In this document: one piece after another, positions 31,506 to 41,230 of the stretch
Numbering within the stretch: position 1 is the first letter of the stretch
Layout of the letters: the number at the start of each line of letters is the position of its first letter
NCBI GenBank assembly: GCA_035772405.1
Contig: JAYKKM010000308.1
Span: forward strand, 908,501 to 972,500
Reading direction: 5' to 3'
From: Chrysogorgia sp. JL179-B06
Lineage: Eukaryota; Cnidaria; Anthozoa; Scleralcyonacea; Chrysogorgiidae
Length of the DNA stretch: 64,000 bases
Translations under genes and position numbers: made by a program
The notes under the pieces: model-generated
Seen by the model: the letters and a program-made list of their open reading frames with translations, nothing else
What the model was told of the DNA's origin: nothing
The model's database searches: none

Positions 31506-32186
31506 ATGAGTCAGAAAAAAATCATCCATCAAAGTGAACGTTTTTGGCTTTTGAATCCAAGAAAAAATGCAACAGTTGCTTTAAAATCAGCAAAAAATCT
31601 ATATGAGTTTCAAGAAGTGTCTTGGATACGGGGTGTAATACCAACGAGTTTTCTTGACGGTTATAAAATTAAAGCAAATATTCGAAAGACAGGTGAATTT
31701 ACTGATTTTTCATTGACATTTAGTGACCATAGAAAATTTCAAACAGATACACAGAATTATCTTACGGGAGAATTAGAAGCAAGAAAAAAAAATTGGTATA
31801 AACGAAAAATAATTCATAGTATTGATGTAAAACTTAAAAATAATATTCTTGAAAAATATCACGATGCATTAGGATGGAGTATTGTTCTAGTTAAAAAAGA
31901 GATATTCGAAGAGAGTGAGTTAGGATCAAATATTGGACAATCTAGTAAATATTATTTTGCTCCTAATCAATTGTTTATTGATCCTGAGAAAAATTTCTTT
32001 AACGATGATAAACGTTTTTTAGATTTAGCTTATAATTTACCCGCTGACGAAGATTTTATATTGATTCAAAACATACAATTTATAGATGATCATTTTTTTA
32101 ATAAATATGGTATTAAAATTGGTGAAGCTGATAAACCCTATATTGAATACGATATTTCTATTGTTTATTCCGATGGATATACGTAG
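31506..32186 (+). CDS. Conserved hypothetical protein (226 residues)
   Basis: The first ATG is at 31,506 (MSQKKIIHQSERFWLLN). A mostly beta/charged protein with KNLYEFQEVSWIRGVIPTSF, TDFSLTFSD and a C-terminal block FILIQNIQFIDDHFFNKYGI. No Cys motifs or membrane segment. The older copy (22,591 + 45,820) was the insertion site of copy B. It could be a virion or structural protein, but I cannot assign a fold. Confidence 0.65.
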   Translation: MSQKKIIHQSERFWLLNPRKNATVALKSAKNLYEFQEVSWIRGVIPTSFLDGYKIKANIRKTGEFTDFSLTFSDHRKFQTDTQNYLTGELEARKKNWYKRKIIHSIDVKLKNNILEKYHDALGWSIVLVKKEIFEESELGSNIGQSSKYYFAPNQLFIDPEKNFFNDDKRFLDLAYNLPADEDFILIQNIQFIDDHFFNKYGIKIGEADKPYIEYDISIVYSDGYT

Positions 32187-32237
32187 ATATATCCCTATAT
32201 AAAGATCGTTTTTTCAAGAGGGTCGTGTGTAAGTGTC

Positions 32238-32828
32238 ATGGCTATTTTTCAGAGAGTACTAAATCAAGAGGGATATAAGATTTATCACGATTTAACACAA
32301 TACAGTTATGTGGAATCCGTTTTTTTTTGGCAATTAGTAGGAAGTGTGGAAGTTGGGAAATCAAGATATCATCTACTAATATCTATAGCTGATTATGAAA
32401 AATATTTACGGTATAAATTTATACTGGAAGTAGAATGTTCAAAAAATCCCCAGATATGGATTATACATCATGAGGAACACGCAATTCCAGAAGAATGTTA
32501 TGAATTTCTTCGTAAAATATGTGAAGTATGGAAAGACCGACTCCCACGTATCAGCGACAAAGGAATTGGAGAATATTTAAAGATACTTGATTACGATAGA
32601 AAACATTGTTTTTCTTATGAGTGCTTTAGGAGTATTATAGCATTATATTATGATTTTTTTGTTTATAATAAAACTATAAAATACTCTTGTAAAAAATGTA
32701 AAGGGGTATGCGAATGTAATGGGGATTACCCTAATTTCACCAGTGTAAATTTTAATGAAATAAGAGGTTGTAATGTAGAAAAATATTCAATGGACAATAT
32801 CCTTTTATGTAACGAAATAATACAATGA
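32238..32828 (+). CDS. Conserved hypothetical protein with Cys cluster (196 residues)
   Basis: Starts MAIFQRVLNQEGYKI 51 bases after the previous stop. A helical N-terminal domain is followed, near residues 155-165, by YSCKKCKGVCECN, a C-x2-C-x3-C-x-C cluster that probably binds metal. Intact and very similar in copy A (46,092-46,685), with changes spread over the length, so it is under protein-level constraint. Function unknown. Confidence 0.7.
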   Translation: MAIFQRVLNQEGYKIYHDLTQYSYVESVFFWQLVGSVEVGKSRYHLLISIADYEKYLRYKFILEVECSKNPQIWIIHHEEHAIPEECYEFLRKICEVWKDRLPRISDKGIGEYLKILDYDRKHCFSYECFRSIIALYYDFFVYNKTIKYSCKKCKGVCECNGDYPNFTSVNFNEIRGCNVEKYSMDNILLCNEIIQ

Positions 32829-32849
32829 ATGTATTTATTTATTTGAAAA

Positions 32850-33134
32850 TTAATACATTAAAAACTTTTCAACATGGTTTCTGGGCTTATGATATACAAG
32901 TCCTCCTTTTTGAAAACGTCTTTTGATTTTTTTCGTTCCTAGTTTTGCAATAATTTTTACTACATTAGCTTTTTTTTTAAGCTCTTTTTTAAAATCGTTT
33001 ATAAAAAGTTTGCCGTATTTATTGACTGTTTTATTTCCTCCACGTTGCCTTTTTTTCCCTTTAAAAATACCTCCACGTTGCCTTTTTTTCCCCTTAAAAT
33101 CACCACCTCGTAACTCTCTTATTCTTCCTACCAT
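32850..33134 (-). CDS. Small basic protein with GKKRQRGG repeats
   Basis: The best start is ATG 33,134 (MVGRIRELRGG), just after the SET stop. About 94 residues, very rich in Lys/Arg/Gly; it contains a duplicated FKGKKRQRGG unit and ends basic (KRRFQKGG...). This composition resembles DNA-packing core proteins of protein-primed DNA viruses, but there is no sequence proof. Copy A is frameshifted within the repeats. Same strand as the SET gene, with the two nearly abutting. Confidence 0.55.
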   Translation of the reverse strand: MVGRIRELRGGDFKGKKRQRGGIFKGKKRQRGGNKTVNKYGKLFINDFKKELKKKANVVKIIAKLGTKKIKRRFQKGGLVYHKPRNHVEKFLMY

Positions 33135-33136
33135 TG

Positions 33137-33688
33137 TTATGAAGGTTGTTTTCTCTGCCAATAATTATCACCATAGTCTGCAAAAATTTCCTCATGGGGT
33201 TTTATATGTTTTATACTTTCTAAATGCATTTTTTTATTATTGGGATCGTAAACAAAATCGGAATTATTTTTATATATAGAACCGGTTTTCCCATTATTCG
33301 CATAACGTGCTGCTGCATGAGTTGTCAAATAGGCATCGATACAAGTGTTTGCATCGTTACAAATACTATATATAGCATTAGTGTTTTTACCATATTTACG
33401 ATCCAATTTGGCTTGTGTTGTTTTTTCTCCCGTGTAATAAGAAATATTACGATCGGGTTTAAAAGGTTTTTTCCATGCAAATAATCCTTCACCAGCATTT
33501 GGGATATTTGATTTCTTGATACGTAAGTTATTTTGTTTTGCTAAATGAATCCAACATTTTTTTGTTTTTGCTGTTCGTTTACGACATCTTATTTTTTTTA
33601 GGGTATTACTTCTACATTGAAGAACGTGACGTATACTTTGAGATTTATCAGTGTTCCGTTTTTTTCGAGGTAACTTAATTCTTACCAT
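33137..33688 (-). CDS. SET-domain protein (putative lysine methyltransferase), viral size
   Basis: 183 residues. A basic N-terminal extension (1-60) precedes a SET domain: AGEGLFAWKKP (65-75), YYTGE (84-88), CIDA (116-119), AARYANNGK (126-134, place of the usual RFINHS cofactor motif) and EEIFADYGDNYW (166-177, the C-terminal motif with the catalytic-type Tyr). SET domains transfer methyl from S-adenosylmethionine to lysine, often in histones. No pre-SET or post-SET zinc cluster, so it resembles minimal viral SET proteins. Conserved in copy A apart from an N-terminal frameshift. An H3-tail mimic in the same element could be a substrate or competitor (inference). Confidence 0.85.
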   Translation of the reverse strand: MVRIKLPRKKRNTDKSQSIRHVLQCRSNTLKKIRCRKRTAKTKKCWIHLAKQNNLRIKKSNIPNAGEGLFAWKKPFKPDRNISYYTGEKTTQAKLDRKYGKNTNAIYSICNDANTCIDAYLTTHAAARYANNGKTGSIYKNNSDFVYDPNNKKMHLESIKHIKPHEEIFADYGDNYWQRKQPS

Positions 33689-33693
33689 TTTTT

Positions 33694-34008
33694 TTAAAAT
33701 ATAGTTTTTATTCCTAAATAATCATTATTTTTTTCATGTGTCTGAATAAATTTTACCAAACATTCTACTTTATAGATAATATCTTCGGGACAGTTGTATA
33801 TTTCTTTTTTTAATTCTGTTATTCTTTGTTTTAAAATCTTTGATGAAATAGGTATTATCTTTTCTTTATCTTCTGTAAAATTTAGTAAACATTCCTTTAA
33901 AAGATACGGCGTAAATAATATTGAAGGATCATTATCTTGAATTTCATACCCGATATAAGGTGAGTTAGACGTTTGTAAATATATTTCAATATAAACAATT
34001 TCACTCAT
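33694..34008 (-). CDS. Conserved hypothetical protein (104 residues)
   Basis: Starts MSEIVYIEIYLQTSNSPY; acidic N-terminal half, then a helical C-terminal part (ILKQRITELKKEI ... LVKFIQTHEKNN). Nearly identical in copy A (47,498-47,824), where it runs four codons longer and overlaps the SET start. Lies just upstream of the SET gene on the same strand. No family recognised. Confidence 0.65.
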   Translation of the reverse strand: MSEIVYIEIYLQTSNSPYIGYEIQDNDPSILFTPYLLKECLLNFTEDKEKIIPISSKILKQRITELKKEIYNCPEDIIYKVECLVKFIQTHEKNNDYLGIKTIF

Positions 34009-34049
34009 ATTTTTTTTTATTCTCTTTTTTTTGTTTTAGTTTTTTTTAA

Positions 34050-34220
34050 ATGGGTTCTTTATTATCAAAAAAAATCCCTCCTATACTTACGTTGACATGT
34101 ATTAATATACAGGATTCATACGATGTTACTATTGATCGTGTTGATGGTGAAGACGAAAACATAAATAAAAATAAAACGGCGTGTTTTTCTTGTTTTAGAA
34201 AAAAAAAAGAAGATGAATGA
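34050..34220 (+). CDS. 56-residue protein with N-myristoylation signal and basic Cys tail
   Basis: The frame starts MGSLLSKKIPP: Gly2 and Ser6 fit the N-myristoyltransferase consensus (MGxxxS). It ends TACFSCFRKKKEDE, two Cys next to a Lys/Arg run, typical of a membrane anchor. Conserved in copy A (47,865-48,032) with few changes, including loss of one codon at the end. The last eight bases overlap the start of the next gene (34,213). Probably a peripheral membrane protein; role unknown. Confidence 0.6.
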   Translation: MGSLLSKKIPPILTLTCINIQDSYDVTIDRVDGEDENINKNKTACFSCFRKKKEDE

Positions 34221-34570
34221 TGATCAGAAAAAATTAAAATATAGTCAAAAAGATATAGATAAAATTGTAAGTTTATTTAATAAGAAAAAAGAAAGTAAGA
34301 AAAATGAAAAAATAGACGATTATTTTTCTGTTAATCATATAGAAACTATTAGTAGAGAAAAATTTAAAGTCACTGAACAACATTTTTCATTGAATGTTTC
34401 ACGGGAAAAAACGGTTAATTTTATTAGTTTTATTCAATCGTTATCGTTGGTTTTTTTCTTATTTAATTAACATTGCACGGGCAAATGTAAAAAGTGATGA
34501 TGATTATGTTAGATTTATCTTTAGTAATGCTCCAAAAAGTTTTTTTCTCTACAGCCGTTTTAACCCGTGA
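34213..34570 (+). pseudogene. Lys-rich hypothetical protein with a frameshift
   Basis: Starts MNDDQKKLKYSQKDIDKI, overlapping the previous stop. The first frame ends at 34,470, but a second frame continues without loss of protein-like character (ANVKSDDDYVRFIFSNAPKSF) to about 34,569. The switch is in a T-run at 34,449-34,455. Copy A has the same start but is cut by satellite DNA at 48,235. Function unknown; the Lys-rich N-terminal half suggests a nuclear or nucleic-acid-bound protein. Confidence 0.55.
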
Positions 34571-34616
34571 AAGATTTTGACGTTAAATATTTCTTAAATA
34601 TTATGGGAAAAATTTA

Positions 34617-37600
34617 TGCAGAGTAATAAAGAAATAATAGCTAATGGTTGGAATAGTAAGGTAATAGTTCAAACTTTTCCCGCAGGAATAAGTACAAATA
34701 AAAAAAAAATAGTGTACTAAGGAAAAAAAGTATTTATAATAGTTTGAATAAGGGAAATGCTACAGATAAAGGCGGTGTGAAAAGTAATGTAAAAAAATAT
34801 GGTCGTAAATTTCGCACGGGTGTATTTTATATTCTTAGCCATGTATTATTTCGTACAGTGAAAGATTGTTGTTTTGCTTTAGCAATATTAGTGGGTTTAT
34901 CATTTTTAAAACAAGACTATAAATATGGTATAATGAAAAGAAAACCAAATAAACCCGTTGATGATTTATTTACGTGTGAAGAAATTCGAAATGTATATCG
35001 GGAATGTGGGATCCCCGAGGGTAATGTTGATGCTACACAGTTTAATTTTGTATATAATAATTATTTAAAAAAACAGGGTGTTGATTTGTTAGTGTATGCT
35101 GACACTCATTCCGATAATATAATTTATGATTCACGAACTGATAGTGAAGGTAATCTTATTAAATTGACTAATGAAATTGTATGTTTATGGTTAAATAATA
35201 ATCATTACGATGTAGTCTTAAGCATAAAGGAATTTTCTAAACTCAGCACCAGTTCTTTTTGTGTTAAATGTATGAGTTATTTTACACGCCATGAATATGT
35301 CGATAATCACCTATGTACTACAAATAACTTAACTTGTTTACGATGTTATAAATATCCGAATAATTGTAAAGATAAAAATAATAAACTTATTTGTAGCAGT
35401 TGTGATATAATTTTTTATGATGAAAATTGTTTTACAAATCATTTAACAAATAAAATTTTTAAACCCTCTCATAGTAATTATAACCGTTTAACACCTTGTC
35501 AATATTTGTTTTATTGTAAAACCTGTAACAAAATTTGTCCTCGATTCTTTTTCATTTTTTCTAATAAAACAGTTAAACATGATTGTAGCAAACGATTTTG
35601 TTTTCATTGTGATAAATACATGAAACAACCTCATTTTTGTTATGTGAAACCCATTTCACTTGAATATAACAAGGGGGAAGAAAGTGAACCCACTTTATTT
35701 TTTTTTGATTTTGAAACAAAAGTAACCGAAACTAAATTGCTCGTACCGTTTTATTGTATCGTCCAAAAGGTATGTAAAAAATGTCAACATATTGAATTTA
35801 AAAAAACATTAAATATTTGAAAAAAAGGATCAAGAAATTATCGATAATACTATTGAAAAAGTTAGTTGTTGTGGGAATAGGCAATTTATTTTTGATAACA
35901 ATGTTATTGAAACTTTATGTGAATTTATGTTTGAACAAACAAATTCCGTTTGGATAGCTCATAACGGGGGTAGATTTGATACTATTTTTATTTTAAAATA
36001 TCTTTTAGAAATAAAACAGATAATGCCGAATACTATAATGAACGGTACTAAAATAATGAGTTTAATAATTAAAGAACAAAATATTAGAATCCTCGATAGT
36101 TATTTGTTTTTTAGTATGAAATTAGCGGATATTCCAAAAGCAATGGATCTTCAAGGGGAATGTAAGGGATTTCATCCTTATGAATTTTACGATTTAACTT
36201 ATGAGGGTGAAATTGTAGATCGGAAATTTTTTGATACGAAACATATGAATACAGCAACACTTAATGAATTTGAAAAATGGTATATAGAAAAAAAGAAAGA
36301 GAAATATATATTTCGTAAAGAGATTTATTATTATTGTTGTAGTGATGTAGATATTTTAAGAAAGGGATGTGTTAAATTTTCTACAATGATCGGTACCATA
36401 GGTCATATCACCCCCTTTTATGCAAAGAATTGTATTACGATTGCTAGTTTAGCTTTGAAAGTGTATAGACTTAATTTTTAAAAAAAACATTGTGTAGGAA
36501 TTATTCCTGCTTCGGGGTATAGGGGGGGTGTAAAACAGAGTTTAATTGCTATTGATTGGTTCGATGAAATTAATCGAGAATTAGGAGGAAATTTAGAATA
36601 TATCTGTTCACAAAATGGTGAGAAAAAATTCTAGGACGTTTTGTCGATGGTTTTTATAATGAAACGATATATCAATTTCATGGTTGTTTTTATCACGGAT
36701 GTCCCAAATGTTTTGACCCCTATGCATTAAACGTTCTTACAAACGGAAAATTTAGTAATTTATATGCAAATACGCAACGTTTTTCTTGGACAATACAAAA
36801 TGCCGGTTACAAATTAATCGAGATGTGGGAATGTGATTATTTAGAAGAAAAAATATATACACAGAAACAATTAATTGAAAAGAAAAGAAAATTTTATCCG
36901 TTTACTCCTTTAACACCACGTGACGCATTATATGGTGGACGAACTTCCCCCGTATGTTTATTTAAAGAAACAAAAGCCAACGAACGAATAAGTTACGTAG
37001 ATTTTACATCGCTATACCCTTATGTACAAAAAAATTATGATTTTCCCGTTGGTCATCCTACTATTTTACTGGGGAAAGATTGTAATAAAATAAAAATCAA
37101 GGACATATTTGGTTTAGTAAAATGTTGTATTTCACCTCCTCGAAATATTTACTTTCCTGTTTTACCTGTTAGAATAGATGGGAAATTATTATTTCCATTA
37201 TGTTATAAATGTGCTGTGGATAAATGTAATAAATGTGAACATAATGATAGCGATCGATACTTGATGGGTACTTGGACTAGTGTTGAGATTAATGTTGCTA
37301 TAGATAAGGGATATAAAATAATAGCTCTTTACGAAATATATCATTTTGAACGCAAAGAAAAAATCTTTTCACAATACGTAAATCAATTTTTAAAAATCAA
37401 ACAAGAATCTTCAGGAATTCCTACGGATTGTTTGAACGCAGATGGAAGTAAAAATGATGATAAAATTAAACAGTATTGTAATGATTATTTAAAAAATGAA
37501 AATGTTTTTTTAGATAAAGACAAAATAGAGAAAAATCCCGGATTAAGAACTATTGCAAAAACATTTTTAAATTCGTTATGGGGAAAATTTGCCCAAAACG

Positions 37601-38267
37601 AAAATAATACACAAGTGTGTTTTTTAAACGATTATGAAGAATTATTAAATATCGCCAATGATAAAAGTAAAAAATTAACATCGATGGAATTTATAAGCGA
37701 AACATTATTACGTTGCACATATGAAAAAATTGATGATGCAACAACCCCTCTAAAAACGGGAATGTAATCATTGCATGTTTTGTTACTGCATATGCACGTT
37801 TGAAATTATACGAGTTACTCGTTAAATTAGACGATCGCGTTTTATATTTTGATACAGATTCTGTTATTTATATATCTGATGAAAATAATTATACTGATGT
37901 TAAAACGGGAAATTATTTAGGAGATTTAACAAATGAATTAAATGAAAATGAATGGATAACAAATTTTTGTTCAACGGGTCCAAAATGTTACGCGTATATA
38001 ACTAATTTAAATCAGGAATGTATTCATGTCAAAGGTTTTACTTTAAAAAATGAAACAATAAAAGAAAAATTGAATTTTTTATCCTTGACACAATGTGTTA
38101 AAAATCAAGATCAGATCATCGAAATTAAATATCACAATAAAATATGTAAAGATAAACTTAATCATATTTTTATTGAGGATGAAATAAAAAAATTTTCATT
38201 TACATTTAATAAACGTGTTGTTAAAAATAATTTTAATACGATTCCGTTTGGATTTTTAGATAACTGA
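34617..38267 (+). pseudogene. Protein-primed-type family-B DNA polymerase, broken by frameshifts
   Basis: Frames at 34,744-35,820, 35,927-36,481, 36,823-37,767 and 37,800-38,267, with coding-like sequence in the gaps, form one polymerase of about 1,150 residues. In order: Cys/His zinc-finger-like N-terminal region (several C-x2-C pairs), exonuclease motifs FFFDFETK, AHNGGRFD and YYCCSDVDIL, an FHGCFYHGCPKCF block, polymerase motif A DFTSLYP, motif B NSLWGKF and motif C YFDTDSVIY. Such polymerases copy linear genomes using a terminal protein. Most breaks lie at A- or T-runs (for example about 34,700 and 35,820), so some may be sequence errors. All catalytic motifs are present. No copy in A. 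Confidence 0.85.
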
Positions 38268-38268
38268 A

Positions 38269-38649
38269 ATGAACAATGTTTCATTACCATTTCAACACCC
38301 TTTTATGTTAACGTTATGTGGTCCTAGTCAAAGCGGGAAAACATATTGGATATTACAATTATTGAAAAATATTAACATTATGATTACACCCGCAATTGTT
38401 AAAATGGTTTATTTATATTCAATTTATCAACCTCTGTACGCTGAAATGGAAAAAGTTCTTGCGGGAAAAACAGATATTAGTGTTGAATTTATTGATTGTC
38501 AAAAGGGTATTCCCCGCATTACCGATATACAGACGAATACCCGTGAATTTTCTTCGTCTTCTTCCATTCGTATAACATCATACGCAAACACTTTAAATTT
38601 TATACAGTCTTTTAATTCCATTTTTTCTACATACACGTTTGTTCACTAA
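38269..38649 (+). CDS. P-loop ATPase fragment (packaging-ATPase-like N terminus)
   Basis: Starts one base after the polymerase stop. MNNVSLPFQHPFMLTLCGP leads into the Walker A motif GPSQSGKT (about residues 18-25), then YLYSIYQPLYAEME and ISVEFIDCQKGIP. The next part should be a Walker B strand and sensor region; instead the sequence turns Ser-rich and stops at residue 126, overlapping the 3' end of the convergent gene. Similar proteins in virus-like elements are about twice as long, so this is probably truncated and inactive. A viral genome-packaging role is inferred from Walker A context only. Confidence 0.55.
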   Translation: MNNVSLPFQHPFMLTLCGPSQSGKTYWILQLLKNINIMITPAIVKMVYLYSIYQPLYAEMEKVLAGKTDISVEFIDCQKGIPRITDIQTNTREFSSSSSIRITSYANTLNFIQSFNSIFSTYTFVH

Positions 38650-39808
38650 TACTTTTATAAAAAATATCCCAATTAACATTCGATTCAGTCAGTTCGTCTT
38701 CATATATGGGATTTCTTGAAATTAAATTATAATTCAATGTTGTTTGTATATATTTTCTTATCATAGTAAATAAATCTTTTACTTCATCTTCAACCATTAT
38801 TACATGTGCAAATACTTTCTCATTATACTTAAATTCTCCCGTATGTCCCCCATAATTTTTTATGCGTGTAACATCGACAGGATGTAATAGAAGGAGGTGA
38901 TTTTCATTTAAATCATAATTACGTTTGTTTAAAATACTTAATTTCAGGGGATCAAACTCAAAAAAATAACTTTGACGTGTACAATTTTTATACCGACATT
39001 TATCAAAGGATACTTTACCCATTTTTATATAATATATAAAATTCCAAAAATCATATCTAATATTTTTTTCAGAAAGACCTTTTTTTTGTCTTTTGAGAAA
39101 TCTTCCTATAGGGTTATGTTCACGACAATAAAATATAAAACATGAAGTGATCATGATAATATTTTTAGTTAAACTACAATAAACATAAGAATTGAAAATA
39201 CTTGGTGCTACCATTAACAAATAAATATTTAAAAAAAGATTTAAATCACCTTTCTCGCGCTGTATGTGCTTAAATTTGCTTACTAAACTTTCTTTTCCAT
39301 AACCCAGGGTGTAAGATATGTATTTTCTTTCAAAGGATAGATTTTGTAGAAAATATGTATAATGGTACTTATCTTTGGATCTTAAACATTGAAATAAATC
39401 TGAGTTGTCGATTTCAAGGGGTAATACAATAAATAATTCTTTAAAACAATCGGGGAATGAAAAAAAACTACAGCATAACGTGTCTGATTCAACTAGTATA
39501 GTACGTTGTTCAAGCCATGATCTCTTCAAGGAATATTTTCTTTGACTTGCTTGTAAATTCGGGATCAAATAAGAGAAACGATCTTCTAGAATAAAATAGG
39601 ATTCCATTCCACGGTTTCCCTTGATTTTTTTCATATTGACTATATAGCTTTCTTCACCTGGGTGAATGTTTTCACATTTCATCCTGGGACATGTGATATA
39701 TTTTCCACGATAATAATCAAATAATCCACATAACCAAAATAAATATCCAATTTCTCCTTGGTTAAAATATTGAAAATAAAGAACAACTCTTAAAATTGTT
39801 TCAATCAT
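38627..39808 (-). CDS. 393-residue element-specific Cys-motif protein
   Basis: Intact, starts MIETILRVVLYFQYF, 31 bases after a TATA box on the same strand (CTATATAAAG, 39,848-39,839). Paralog of the 361-residue protein (14,955 / 28,710): shared early motif GxLFWLCGLFDYYRGK, late motif TSCFIFYCREHNPI, then CRYKNC with a following Tyr/Phe pair. Spacing of the Cys/His residues is kept, suggesting a metal site. It has an additional C-terminal extension of about 90 residues. Largest intact protein of copy B. Function unknown. Confidence 0.7.
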   Translation of the reverse strand: MIETILRVVLYFQYFNQGEIGYLFWLCGLFDYYRGKYITCPRMKCENIHPGEESYIVNMKKIKGNRGMESYFILEDRFSYLIPNLQASQRKYSLKRSWLEQRTILVESDTLCCSFFSFPDCFKELFIVLPLEIDNSDLFQCLRSKDKYHYTYFLQNLSFERKYISYTLGYGKESLVSKFKHIQREKGDLNLFLNIYLLMVAPSIFNSYVYCSLTKNIIMITSCFIFYCREHNPIGRFLKRQKKGLSEKNIRYDFWNFIYYIKMGKVSFDKCRYKNCTRQSYFFEFDPLKLSILNKRNYDLNENHLLLLHPVDVTRIKNYGGHTGEFKYNEKVFAHVIMVEDEVKDLFTMIRKYIQTTLNYNLISRNPIYEDELTESNVNWDIFYKSISEQTCM

Positions 39809-39838
39809 AATGCTGTGATTTTGAAAAAATCTCTTACT

Positions 39839-39848
39839 CTTTATATAG
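39839..39848 (-). promoter_or_regulatory. TATA box between divergent genes
   Basis: CTATATAAAG on the minus strand, 31 bases before ATG 39,808. The divergent gene at 39,948 starts 100 bases on the other side. Confidence 0.5.
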
Positions 39849-39947
39849 CTTTTTCAAATTCAATAAGCTAAATAAACATTAATCTAAATAAAATAAAAAA
39901 CATTGTGTTTTCTGGTTCATTCTTCAGTTGAATCTCATGCAAGCAAT

Positions 39948-40202
39948 ATGTCAAAACCCAAACAGTATGATCTTCACTATCTTAAAGAAAATTGTCGAAA
40001 TCAAATATTTATTGTACGTAAATGTGAACAAATCCTCAACCCATGCTTTCCTATGAATCGATTATATATAAATTTGGAAGTTATGGAGTATGTAAAAAAT
40101 AAAAAGCTTAATTATAAACAATATATAACAACACATGTGGCAGGAGATTGTGGTATACATAATTTCATAGATCAAGAAGTGTATATAAATTCTTTTTTTT
40201 AA
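39948..40202 (+). CDS. Small 'Y-V-C' family protein (84 residues)
   Basis: First ATG 39,948 (MSKPKQYDLHYLKENC). Core LKENCRNQIFIVRKCEQIL then RLYINLEVMEY, the pattern shared by the genes at 41,591, 42,102, 43,516 and 44,553. The stop TAA overlaps an AATAAA signal. Not found in copy A, which lacks this half. Function unknown. Confidence 0.6.
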   Translation: MSKPKQYDLHYLKENCRNQIFIVRKCEQILNPCFPMNRLYINLEVMEYVKNKKLNYKQYITTHVAGDCGIHNFIDQEVYINSFF

Positions 40203-40243
40203 ATAAAAAACGCTTTTCTCGATTTATTTTGAACTGTTTTATT

Positions 40244-40897
40244 TCAAATATTTAATTCATTAAAATTACATAATTCCCCACAACAATCTAAATATACATG
40301 TTGTTGCAACATAGATTTATCAAATTGTATTTTATTTATTAATGTTACAATATAATTGCCATTACTGCTACCATAAATCACATTAAGTAAAGATAATATA
40401 TTTTCATCTTTAATAAGAACTTAATAAAGCTCTTGACCATCAAAATTTTCACGAAAATGATAATTTACTAATCTAAATCTTGAATCCTTACATTTACCAT
40501 ACAAAAACGTTTTTGAATAACATGGGATATTATTTATCTCAAAACAATCAAGGGTCGAAATTAACGTGGGTAATCTCGGTTCTCTATCAATAAATACTAC
40601 ATGTTTTCCCACTAACTGATCATAAAATGACATATCCCAGCTAAAACCGGTTATTAAAAATCTATAATATCTTTTTCCACCATATCGTTTCCGAAATATA
40701 GATTGTTCATTTTTATCTTCCACATAAATGTTAAAATATTTATAATCATAATCAGCACATCTAAACTGATAGGGATGCTCTCTCCATTCCAAAAAATAAA
40801 ACGTTGAATCTCGTGTTTTTTCTATCTCAAACAATTCAGCATGTAATAAATATTGAATGTCGGGATAAAGAATTTCATCAAAATCACGCTCAGCCAT
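40244..40897 (-). pseudogene. Multi-module 'GK-V-N' family protein with an in-frame stop
   Basis: MAERDFDEIL starts at 40,897. The first part (to TAA 40,421) has the family core YYRFLITGFSWDM ... DQLVGKHVVFID, followed by KTFLYGKCKDSRFRLVNYHF. After the TAA the same frame stays open for 58 codons (to TGA 40,244). That stretch aligns with the end of the 25,928 protein (ILSLLNVIYGS ... QQHVYLDCCGELC). So the gene probably was 217 residues with two or three modules, now cut by one stop codon, or the stop is a base error. Confidence 0.6.
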
Positions 40898-40928
40898 TTA
40901 AATCTTTTAAAAAAAAACGTCTTTTCTT

Positions 40929-41144
40929 CTATTCGTCGTAACCTATTTCCACTGAAACAGTCACTGTATATTTCCACCGTATATTTAACTTGTTTAACAC
41001 CCAACGTTTAAAACTGTTTAGTCTTGAAAGTTTTAATTCATCTGGATGAATCGGACACGGGTGTTTGTTAATACATCTTCCACATGGATGTTTGTTATAA
41101 TATAATCTTTCAAATCGTTCATCTGTTGTTTCTTTACGTTCCAT
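40929..41144 (-). CDS. Cys-rich mini-protein 1 (71 residues)
   Basis: First ATG 41,144 (MERKETTDERFERLYYNKHP). It contains HPCGRCINKHPCPIHP, four Cys/His pairs in a short span that probably bind zinc, followed by a helical basic segment. Paralog of 41,231-41,410 (same D-x-R-[FY] ... LFYSKYPCGQCLN opening). Function unknown. Confidence 0.6.
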   Translation of the reverse strand: MERKETTDERFERLYYNKHPCGRCINKHPCPIHPDELKLSRLNSFKRWVLNKLNIRWKYTVTVSVEIGYDE

Positions 41145-41230
41145 CTTAACAAATATAAAAAACAATTATTTTTTTTACTCTTATTTATACTGTTTTCTTT
41201 TTTTAATTTCTGTTTACTTCTTTAAATCTT

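Noticed and set aside
32923..33484. Plus-strand frames over the basic-protein and SET genes
   Set aside because: They are antisense shadows; the minus-strand products have recognisable motifs and are conserved.
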